From contig JACVVK020000284.1 of assembly GCA_018292915.2 (NCBI GenBank), positions 87,501-151,500 of the forward strand: a stretch of 64,000 bases of DNA, given 5' to 3'. The stretch is from Batillaria attramentaria. Taxonomy: Eukaryota > Mollusca > Gastropoda > Batillariidae. Below, piece after piece: positions 13,024 to 25,224 of the stretch. How positions within the stretch are numbered: the first letter of the stretch is position 1; each line of letters opens with the position of its first letter. The notes under the pieces were generated by a model. It did not search any database. It was not told the DNA's origin and saw only the letters and a list, made by a program, of their open reading frames with translations. Made by a program: the position numbers and the translations under genes.

Positions 13024-15445
13024 GGGGAGTCGGGATGCTGCGACAACTCTCAGAAGGGGTGAGCGGTGGTCTAATAGGTAGCGCGTCGGATTTAGCCGCT
13101 GCGCTACTGAACGGCCGTCACCAATGTCATGCACGGCGATGAAGCGTGGGTTCGAGCCCAGGTCGAGCTTGTGATATGTGATACCGGTTTGTCCTGGCTG
13201 CCGGGCTGCTCATCGGGGGTTTCTGTCCTGGTTATCCGCCCCCCCCCCCCTCATCTTCCCAGCAAAAGTGCAAAATTGTAAAAATAAATAAATAAATAAA
13301 TAAAAAGGAAGGATAGGTATTGGGTGACGCTGCACCGCGGCGACGCGCTTCCCCTGGGGAAAGCAGCCCGAATTTCCCGAAAGGGGCAATTAAAAAAAAA
13401 AAATTAAAAAAAAGCCATGGAAAAGAATGTGAAACCACAGAGTCACATTCACATGGCTGAGGACGTATTGGGTGTTTGGGACTGGTTCGGCAATTTGACC
13501 CATCTGAACATAGATCGTACCGCGCACGAGAATTCCACGTTTTGGGCTCTTATTCGGTTTTGTATGGCCCTGTATGCGAAAATCAGGCGGGATGAAGGGT
13601 TTCTTAACGGCTGCAGCAAATGTTAGTAGAATAACGTGCAACACTCCCACCAGGGCTAATTTAAATCCATACAGTTTGTTTGTTTGTTTGTTTGTTTGTT
13701 TGTTTGTTTGTTTGTTTGTTTGTTTTTTTAGAGAAGCTACTAGAGCACAGCCCCGAACTTACTTGGTGGGAATTGAGTTAAATCAAATTTGTTTGTTGGA
13801 CGGGTGATAAATATCTGGTTAACGCCGGGATATTTCTGACAGGAAGCGTGGAAGGCGGCCCTGTCCCGCAGTCCCAAACCACACGGACCTCCGTGGCTTC
13901 ATCTTACCATCCTCCTCCTCTCCATCGTCATGCATAATAACAATTGCTCGAGCTTTCGAGCCCTCCACGGATTCCACCCATGACCTGGGAGGAACATCAC
14001 TGGAGCCGGCAAAAAAGAGTTGGGGCAGCAAAAAAAAAAAAAAAAAAAATCGTTTGTGAGTAGAGCTCTGATTGCAATGCACTGACGTTTGCTGGCTTTG
14101 CGACCGAAACTTCAAACGGCAAGAAGCTAATCTGGTCAGGAAGTGACCGCAAGACTTCAGCAGGTGCACTCACAAAGCGCCTGTGCCCCTGAGGAGCTTG
14201 AAGTTGCCCCATGCACACATTCTGTAAACTAACGGATCAAATTGAGATCAATGTTGGAAATGTTCCGCTCACAAAATTTGAAAATAAATGCGATTTCTAC
14301 ATGCCGAAACTTACACCGCGGAACTGACCCTTCGCAACACGCGAGTAAAATGTGGCAAGTGTGCAGTGTGTGAGAGAGAATGCGTGTGATTCACGTAAGC
14401 GTGCGTGTTGGGTTCAGCTCGCGGCGCTTTGAGCCAGTTCAAGAAAATGGGTAAAACGCCTACGCAATACACAGTAATTATTATCATTATCAATATTTAG
14501 ACCACAGACCTAAAAAAGATAGACCCCCTGCGGTGCTGGAAGTGTGACGCCGCCGCGCGCCATGTTGCGAGTACCTGGAAGTGCCAGACGCTATCAGCTG
14601 TTTACATAGCGCGCATAGCATTGGCCAGACGCTATCAGCTGTTTACATAGCGCGCATAGCATTGGTCCGCTTTATCTTATGTCACGTCTTTCTAAAGAAC
14701 TTCGTATTTCGAACGAGGTGTTCTGTACACAGAGCATCTGAATTCTGGTATTCACAAGATGGCCGCGATAGCGACACTCGCAAGCAGCGGTGGCAGCGTG
14801 CGGCGGTGGGTCTATCTTTTTTTTAGGTCTGTGATTTAGACAGCGGGCCCGTGCTGGTCCGAGACACATACGGGCCCGTGCTGGTCCGAGACACACCAAC
14901 CGCTGAAGCATTCTTCAACCAAGTAGAAGCTCGAGTATGCCATAACTAACACTTCCACGGAGCATTCCAAAGCTGTTTAGCTATGTTTAAGTCATAACGC
15001 CATTGACCATTTCCGGCCGGAAATGACGCGGGTGCAGGTAATGGTTGCCCGGATGTGCGTGGGCGTATTTCGACCGATGGCCGTGGGTTTTTCCAGAATG
15101 GAAATTGCCGCTGGTCAGTGACCCATTGTGTTGGTCCGAAGTTAGTCGATGGCCAGGAAAAACAAACTGGTAAGTGCGAACTAACGCCGACCCGAGAGAC
15201 AAAGACCTCCACGCCCGGGGTATAATCAAAATGGACGGAAGTGTTTCCGGTGCCACTCAGCTTCAGTGAAAAGTTTTGACGATGATTGCATGCTCTGAAA
15301 TATTATCACGCAAGCTTCTTTGCATGGTAGTAACACGTTAGTGAAAGTCGTAGCCAGGGCCCGCTTGTAAAAGTCGGGGTTAGGGAGTCTCGCCCCGGGT
15401 TAGAGTCTAACCTCGAACTAAACTAGCTCTAGGGTTAAATTTTCT

Positions 15446-15507
<62 letters not shown>

Positions 15508-16498
15508 GTTTTGTTTGTTTGTTTGTTTTAAATCAGGAAGCGGGTCCATTCCACCATGGTGCCTAAGCCATTATAGAAGGATTTTTGTCTTTCTTTCTCC
15601 ACTTCCTTTTTATTTAATTTTGTTTTGGGGTTTCTTTTGTCCTAGTCTGGGTTAGGCCCGTAGTCGTGGGTTAAATTCACCTCGAGTTCTACATACGGGC
15701 CCTGGTTGGTAAATGGCACTTTCCTGGGTTTCATGACATCAGCACCAAGAAGCGCTTTGGAGCTCGCTCCCTCAAGTGCTCTGCCCCTGCTCTGTGGAAC
15801 GCCCTGCCGCCATATTTGAAATCCAGCATCTCCACCGACTCTTTCAGGAGCTACCTGAAGACCCATCTTTTCTCAAAGTTCTGATGCAGAACCCCAGTAC
15901 TGAAGAGCTGATACGTTATAAGGTGCAGAGCAACACTTGAAGTATCGGTTTTCTCCACGGCTATTCTTGTGTGATGTCTCGCGATAAGTCGGTCGGGGGC
16001 CATTTTCAATTGCGATTGCTTAGTTTCAGCATCACCTGGGATTAGTCATCACTATAGTACATGCGAGTGGGACGATGCTGTCTGGAGGAACTGGGATCAC
16101 TAGAAGGGCAGAGCAACGCTTGAAGTGTCACTTTCTCCAAAGTTATTCTTGTGTTAAGCCGGTTTAATGTCTCACGATAAGTCGGGGGGGGGGGGGGGGA
16201 TTTTCAAATGCGATTACTTGGTTTCAGCATCACCTGGGAGTAATCATCACTAGACTTTCGAGTGGGACGATGATGTCTAGACTGAGGAACTAGGATCACA
16301 TTCCCAAGATGCTGAGGATGGCGAGGGAACGAACGAACGAACGAACTTTATTTTCCAACGGAAGTGATTTAACCAAACAATGATTATTTTTCAATCAGCC
16401 GTTGCTACAAAAACAAAAGACTACAATGGTAAGATTAAAGGAAAATACAAAAAAAAGGCAAAATAAAGAAAAAATTACTCGAAAGAAAAAATCTTTCC

Positions 16499-16584
<86 letters not shown>

Positions 16585-19500
16585 GAGGAGTGGGGAGGGG
16601 TATGAGGGGGGAGAGAGTGGGGAGGGATGGGGAGGGATAGCTATCGTAAGGGAACTGCAGGCGAACAGTCCATCTAAACACGATTTAGTCCAGTCCGGCT
16701 GGGTCGTCTCTGATCTGATGTATCCTTGACTGTCATGAAAATGTTACACTATAACCAGTAATGCAGTAGAAGGAAACATGCAGTTCCTTGGTGCAGTGGA
16801 ACTGCTCGTAAAGCCGGCTCTTAACTGAGCACTGCGGAGCTCCACAGTGCTCTCCACAGTTGTGACACAGTTGTGACTTGGGGAGTTTCCGCCGCTGTGG
16901 CGTCACCTGCATTTCAAATAGCCACAACTGTGACTGTGGTTTCCACAACAGATTCTGATTGGCTGTACTACGTCACTCGGCGCGCAAACTGACATGGCGG
17001 ACAGTGCATCTTCAATCGGTTTGTCACCGAGCACAGCTGCGTTCAGTTTTGTAATTAGTAGACACACCGAGCGCAGCGACTGTGATGTGCACATGTGTGT
17101 TTCTCGCGCTGTGCACATCACAGTCTATCTATCCGGTTTAAATAACAAACACGTTTCACTTTGTACATCGAAGATGTAGAGATCGAGGATCGAGTCCCGC
17201 GTATTACTTAAGGTGTCTAAATTTTATAGAACAGATTTGACTCTTTCAAGAAGCTAAAGATCCTGTCAGGGGGGAACATCCCGGAACAACACCTTCAAAG
17301 AATCTGCGCAGTTATGGTTTACGCGAATCTCGGCAGCAAGATCCACGCACGAGATTAAGAAATGTGCGATTGTAAACGGCTCATGACATGGTACGCAACA
17401 GGGGGGGGGGGGGGGGATCTTCCCACAGGACGGAGGGGCCGGGGTTGCTTGCTCTTTTTCTTATACCAATCCCCCGAAAGGGTCTCAGCTCAACTACACG
17501 CCCAAAGTGTGGTCCCACAAAAGAACCCCCCAAAATCAAGCACAAAACAACAACAACAAACAACAACAACAACAATAACACTTCCGGTCTAGGAAGAATT
17601 TGTCCCTTCTGCACAGGAAATCGACAAAGTGCGTCTGTATCCGATGAGTTTGAAGTGAATTTTTTAAATTTTTAACCGAAATTTCAGGGGAACCGGGGTG
17701 GCCGAATGGTAGAGCGTTGGACTTCTAATGCCCGGGTCGTGAGTTCGTATCCCGGCTTGGGCCAAATATTCGTGCTGGCTTTTTCCATCGTTGCCCCGTC
17801 TTTGATATCACCCGTATGTGGTGGAGAAGGACGTTAAACTCCAAAACACCACCACCACCCACCCTCACCGAAATTTCATGGAGTTCTTCAGTTTCTATTT
17901 TTAGAGAAATACCAAGCCTTGATTGAAAAACGTCACACCTTTTGCGTACCGCGCATGAGTATTCCATGTTTTTGACTCTTTTTCGCAGTGTATACAAAAC
18001 AATCAGGCCAGATTTACAGTTCCGTAACTGCTCTTATTGCAACACACAGGAGTAAGTTATAATCAAAGTGCAACGCTCCGGGCACTCAGCCAAATTGAAA
18101 TCCATGCAAACCTGATTTTATTATGATTTTGTGTGTGTGTGAGACCACTGGTGCGCAGCCCCAAACTTGCTTGGTAATAACTGAGTTTTTGAAAATGTAT
18201 GAATCTCGACAATCGCTCTTGAACTGGACTTGTGCATTCTATCTATTTTGTTCGCTTTGGTTTGTATGGACTTTTGTTTTGTGGATACGTAGGGATGAAG
18301 AGGCATTGTCTCGTCTCGTCTCGTCTCGTAATCTTTACCTCGTCTCGTACGGTATCGTATCGTATCGCATCTTAATCCCTACCTCGTCGTATCGTATCGT
18401 ATCGTATCGTATCGTATCGTATCGTATCGTATCGTATCGTATCGTATCGTATCGTATCACAATGATTTGCATGGGCTTTCGTTTTGTGGCTACGTAGGGA
18501 TGAAGAAGCATCGTCTCGTCTCGTCTTGTCTCGTCTTGTCTCGTAATCTTTACCTCGTCTCGTACGGTATCGTATCTCTACCTCGTCGTATCGTATCGTA
18601 TCGTATCGTATCGTGTCACAATGAATTAGCTTCTACATAATCTTGCGTTGTGTCGTTTCAGCTTCTGCATGCCTGTATCTCCTTCGCTAGGTCAACGCCA
18701 GCCGTGTGCGTAAGTACCGTTGTGTGTTTGTTAATCTTCAAGGGGATATCGTACAAGAGAGAGTGATTTGTGCTCATTGAACTTGGATCTGCTCCATACC
18801 CTTGATCAGGTATCCTTTAATTGGTGGTTGATGATGATGATGATGACGACGACGACGACGACGACTATGGTGGTGGTGGTGGTGGTGGTGGTGGTGGTGA
18901 TGATGATGATGATGATGATGACGATGGTGATTTTTTTGTTGCACGTGATACAGCATCACTTGCGTTGTCCGCGTGGCCAAGTGTGTCTGCGCCATCCACA
19001 GTCCGGTCTGCCGTCTTGTCAGGGTGAGTGTTTTACAGAGTTTTCACAATGACGTGCCCTCGGGATAGCCGAGTGGACTCTCAATGCGCGGGTCGTGAGT
19101 TCGAACCCCGACCCGGGCCCGAATAATAATTTTGTGCTGGCCTTTTTCTCGTTGTTCTGTCTTTGATATCACCCTTACGTGGTGGAAAAGGACGTTAAAG
19201 GGTGGGAGGGTGGGTGGGTGGGTGTTTGGGAGTTTCACGTCCTTGACGTTTAACGCGTTGACGTGATGGCTGACAGTGCCACTGTTGATCTTCCAGCTGA
19301 CAACAACTACACCTCCAGCGGCTACGGTCCAGTCGTGGAGGGAGGGGAGGAGGACCCTGAGGGAGGGGCCGGCATGACAGATGTGAGCGTGGCCGGGGTG
19401 TGCCCCCGACCCCAGGATCCCCCCGGCCCGTGCGTTCAGCAGTGTCGTCACCACAGCGACTGCCGGGCCAACCACGCCTGTTGCCATAACGGGTGCGGCC

Positions 19501-20053
19501 ACACGTGCACCTTTCTGAGACCAGGTGAGGGGGATGGGGGGAAGTACTATGAAGTCACCGCAAACTCACGCTCTGGTTTTCTAAGGATCTACGAAGCGCT
19601 GAACAGAACACTCTGCAACTGTAACGGAACTGACGGTGCATTTTGCGCAGTCGCAGAGTTTTCAAAAACACGTTGTTGTGTTTTTTTTTTTAAAACTACT
19701 TTTATATTATCCATTTCGGGAAATTCGGGCTACTTCCCCCGAGGAAGCACGTCGCCGCGGTGCAGCGCCACCCAATACCTATCATATATTAAAAAAAATT
19801 TGCTGGGGGAGGAATGCCGGATAACCCGGAGAGAACCCCCCGATGAGCAGCCCGGTAACCAGGAAAACCCGGTATCACATATCACAAGCTCGACCTTGGC
19901 TCGAACCCACGCTTTATTGCCATGACATTGGTGACGGCCGTTCAATAGCGCAGCGGCTAGATCCGACGCGCTACCTATTAGACCACCGCTCACCAGTTTT
20001 GTGGCTTAAAGGTCTGCAATCTTAACAAAAAGCCGCAACAAAAAGCCGCAAAC

Positions 20054-20086
<33 letters not shown>

Positions 20087-23000
20087 TTAAACTGCGGCTT
20101 CTGCGACTGTGCATAATGCAGGCAACTCTGTCACAGCTGCAGAGTTTTCAGCGCTGTGGAGACCCTTATTACACCAGAGCACGTGCTTGCCGTGACTTCA
20201 TTGTGCTTTTGGGCAGTGAGCGAGACACATGGCTACAGTGTCCAGCGGGTGGTGTGTGCTGCACGAGGAGACTAGCCACTCGCTCGGTATCAGAACGCAA
20301 ACTGAGCTTTGAAATCTTCATTAGCTTGCTTTACGTCCTGTGGCTTTTAGCCCTTAAGGACAAGTTGTTCCTGGCATGTGTCTTTGGCTGCTTGGCTGGG
20401 CGAGTGTCTTTGGGGCGGATATGGGCTGTTTTGCTTTGCTTTGGGCGACGCCAGAGGTTCTCTGCTTGGGTCTCAGAAGCTTTGAAATCAGGCTCGCCTT
20501 GGCTTTTATAGAGGTTTCTGGGACGCCGAAAACTCTAACTGTGACAGACTTGACTGCATATTGCCAAGTCGGATAGTTTTTTTTGTTTTTTTTTTTAGTG
20601 GCATTTTGTTGAGATAGCAGACCTTTAATGTTGAGGCTGCAGATTGCTGAACTTTTAAGACATAAACTAGGGGACGCCTCTGAAAGAGGCACCTTGGTTT
20701 GACACGTCATAATAATTACGTTAACTTCTGTCTGGAGTTGAAGTGGGAATCTCAGTTCGGTCATGCCGTGTCAGACAGTCGTGAGGACAGTTGAATTTCC
20801 TGCTCGACCTCCCACGCTGGCCATGAGAGAGGGGCGTGTTACAGTGGGAACGTGTTCGGGGGGGGGGGGGGGGAATCGAACTGGACGACCTTTTCCCGTT
20901 GCTATGCCGCTTCAACCCTGTTCCGGGTCCGTCGACAACTCTATGCTCCTGCGACGACGGCCAAGTCGGGCTAACCGAGACCGAGCCGAAGTAAGTGATA
21001 CCTAAGAAAGAAAAAATATTGCCTGCATGAGTTGTCCCTCGTGCATACACAGACCCGCAGCATGCATGCATTTTTCGCGGCAGCTTTGTGCTCTGCCACG
21101 AAAAATGCGTGCTTGTTACGGCAAGGGAGACAACTCATGCAGGCAATTATCTCGTAACAGGCTGAGAATGTACCGTGCTGCTGAATGCGACAGTTTTCAC
21201 CGCTTTTGTGCACACTGTGAAATAACACGGGGATCTCAAAGTTGTTCGCTACTGTCCTCTTTCCTTGTCACTGAGTATTTTTGTTTTTTTCCTTCTTATG
21301 TATCACTCAGCTCGGCTCGATCTAGCCCGACTTGGCCGTCGTCGTAGGGGCATACAGTTATCGACGGACCCGGAACAGGGTTGATGCCGCTTCAAAGGTT
21401 TCGACGACGCTTGCTCCCATTTTGAAGCCGTTATTTTAATACATGAATCTTATGCACGTCTTTAGATTGTAGTAACGTATTAGTACAAGTCTGTATCTGG
21501 TTGGGGAGCCGGGGTGGTCGAATGGTAGAGCGTTGGATTTCTAATGCTCGGGTCGTGAGTTCGATCACGGCTGGGGCCAAATATTTGTGCTGGCTTTTTC
21601 ATCGTTGCCCCGTCTTTGATATCACCCTATGTGGTGGAAAAGGACGTTAAACTCCCCAAACACCCACCCACCCTGTATCTGGTTGGTGAAAGGCCCTCTT
21701 TCATTCGTTCTAACCGACAACAAAAAAATCTAAAGCGTTTTTGCCATTGCGTTTTGAATATGAGGGAGAGGGGAGGGGATGGGGGGGGGGGAACCCGCGG
21801 TGCTGTGGCGTGGGAGCCCTCTGATTTGACGACAGCGCAATCCGTCCATTTTGTTTCATCCCGTGGTGTTAAAAATGTGATGCATGACAACAAGAAAAAC
21901 TAATAATAATAATAATAATGAGTATTATATATAGGCGCTTTACCCGATTTCACGAATCGGCTCAAAGCGCCGCGAACTGAATGAACCCAACACGCACGCT
22001 CACGTGAATCACAAGCATTCTTTCACACACTGAACATAAACCCATTACAATCACGTGGTGCGAAGGGTCAGCTCAGCTATTTAAATTTCGGAAGTTAGAA
22101 TTGCATGTATTTTTCAAATGTGGTGGGCTGAACATTTCCAGAGGGGGAGGAAGCCGGAGTACCCGGAGAGAACCCCCGACGATCGGCCCGAATGAACGGT
22201 GCCACATACGAGAAGGAAAAATTCTTCGCCCCGAGTGGGACTCGAACCCCTGACCTCTCGCATTTGTGACAAGTCTCTTAACCACTAGACCACCGACCGC
22301 CCCAGAGCTTCGGCGGGAGTTAAAGGGGCCGTTTGTAAGATTTTTTTAGGCTCATAGATCGCTCTGAGCTGTTTGGATGGTGTCTAGCATCACGCCACTT
22401 AGACGTAGTGTTTTCTGCACGGAGAAAGACTAGGATATATAGAGCTTACATGATTACTTCGAGTGGTTTACGGCGAAAGACTAATCCCGAGATGGTTCCA
22501 TTGTTTGTGTAGCCACGGAGCCTCTGGCGAGGTAGCTACGCAAACAGTCGAACCATCGATGATGATTTTGGCGGTGCCTTGCATCACACCACTTAGTGTT
22601 TTCTGCACGGAGAAAGACTAGGGTTTAGTCAGAGACGTAGCGTAATACATACTGCCTAGACTCGTATGTTCGGTCTAGCCTCTCTCTCCATGCATCATCA
22701 TCATCGTCCATTTAAATCCATGCAAACCTGAACTGATTATGATTTTGGCGGTGTCTTGCATCACACCACTTAGACAGTGTTCTCCGCATGCAGAAAGAGT
22801 AGGATTTAGTCAGAGATGTAGCGCAAAGCCGGCTCTTAACTGGGCACTGCGGAGCGCCACAGTGCTGTCCACAGTTGTGATTTTGGGGGTTTCCGCCGCG
22901 TCATCACAGCAACCTGCATTTCAAATAGCCACAACTGTGACTGTGATTTCCACAACAGATTCTGATTGGCTGTACTACGCCACTCGGCGCTCAAACATGG

Positions 23001-24379
23001 CGGACAGTGCATCTTCAATCGGTTTGTCACCAAGCACAGCTGTGTTCAGTGTTGTAGTTAGTAGACACACCGAGCGCAACGACTGTGATGTGCACATGTG
23101 TGTTTGGCGCGCTGTGCCCAGTTAAGAGCAGGCTTAATACAGACTGCCTACTCGTATGTCCGGCCTAGCCCCTCTCTCCGTGCATCATCATCATCATCAT
23201 CGTCCATTTAAATCCATGCAGACCTGAATTAATTATGATTTTTTTAAAAGGGAGGCCACTGGCGCACAACCCCAAACTTACTCGGTAGGAATTGAGTTAA
23301 TGACTCATTAATAATGAGTCATAACGCAGCACTAGGGGCAGATGTGAACCTCATGTTGAAAACAGCTCATTGTGGGAGGCAGCAAAAAAGGGGAGAGCAG
23401 TTAAATGCCACACGAGAACGGATCAGCTCAGAATGGATCAAACAAAGTTAGCTTTAGAAAAGGAAACGGTAATGACTGCGAAGTGGTTACAAGTTAAGCA
23501 AATAAAAGCGACATAAAAGGGACAAAAACCACTTAACTTTCACAAAGGACGGCACAGGTCAACGTTTCGGCTTCCGCCTTCTTCAGGACATAAACAAATG
23601 GGACATAACTTCAACAAACAAACAAAAGGTAACTCTGCGGACGTACTGACATACACGGTGCGGGGGGGGGGGGGGGGGGGGAAAACGGTGGGCGAGAAAA
23701 GGACCAGAAAAAAATAGTAAAAATATCACAACACCCATCCTTTGTTAGCTTTGACAAACCCGGGCTGCTTGTAAACAAGCAAAAGCCAGTTAGAAGTTTC
23801 TGCTGTTTAGAAGGGAGAGGGGAGGGAGGAGGGGGGGGGCTATTTGATGAGAGAAGTAGAAAGTAGATACCCGCGAGCTAATCGCCTATAAACAATAGGA
23901 TTAAAATCTTGGATTACAAAACCAAAAGGTGCGCCGAATCAGGTGACATATCGGGCACTGCGGGGGCAATAGTGTGTGGGACGAGCTTATTCTGTAGTGG
24001 TGAAATTCTTTGAAAGAAAGTTGTCTGTGCAAGCGACCCTCTTACATTCAATTCAATTCAATTGAAATTACTTTCCCATTACTTATCAATCCCAGAAGGG
24101 AAACTATAGGCCACCATTAAAAATAATGATAAGACGTAATAATAACAAATAAAACTTGCACTAACAGAAGCCTCAGTCACACACACAAGTGACCACACAC
24201 ACACACAAACAGACACACATCCGTATAAATCCAAAGCACTCCCGCTCTTAAAAGATACGACCACTCACAAACATAATTATATCTGAAACACTCGCACACT
24301 CATAAATAAAACTTACTCTCTCACACACACACATATGAAATTCTTGTGTACTCACACACCTATGAAAAACTTAAACTTG

Positions 24380-24469
<90 letters not shown>

Positions 24470-25145
24470 TGGGCTCACAGGACACACGGGAGACGTTTTT
24501 GTCGGAACAAACATGGACAACAGCTCAAAATACGCTCCCGAAAAAAAAAAAAAACTAGGGCAAAGGCATGTTGCAGCCGCATATCACACGAGAAACACGG
24601 AAAACCACCATGTTCGCCGTTTGTTCGGACTAAAACAACTTCCGTGTGACATTAGTCATAAGCCGGCTCGTAACTGGGCCCAGTTAAGAGCAGGCTTTAC
24701 GGGAATGAAAAGCAGTCACACACTATGCACGCAGGGAAAAGGAAAAGAAATGGATGGCGCTGTACTGTGGAGTACGTGAAATTTGGCACAGACTTTGAGC
24801 GTCAAATGCACGTGCGTCAGTTTTTGTGAAGGTTGTATATGTAATTTCCCGAACCACTTCTGCTACTTCTAGCCGTCAGCTAAAGAGCACCAGTCAAGGG
24901 GTATTGAATATTTGTTTTATTTTATTCATTATTCGTTCTACCGCTGACACTCGGAAACTCCGTATCCCTCATGTCAGAACAAAGGTTTTTCATACCAAAA
25001 TCCGGCGTTTTTTAATGATCTCCCAGCGTCAGTCCGATATGCAGACACAAAACCATCCTTCAAGCAAAATCTGAAAACCCACCTTTTTACTGCCCTCAAC
25101 CAATAGCTGTTGCCACATCATCATCTTGCTGGTCGCGCGCGCGCG

Positions 25146-25224
<79 letters not shown>

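Noticed and set aside
18300..18616. CRISPR-like regular repeats
   Set aside because: The units are simple tandem pentanucleotides with no spacers, and the sequence is eukaryotic.
22739..23125. 128-codon frame containing SNMADSASSIGLSPSTA
   Set aside because: The same peptide appears in each MITE-a copy; it belongs to a non-autonomous element and overlaps its termini.
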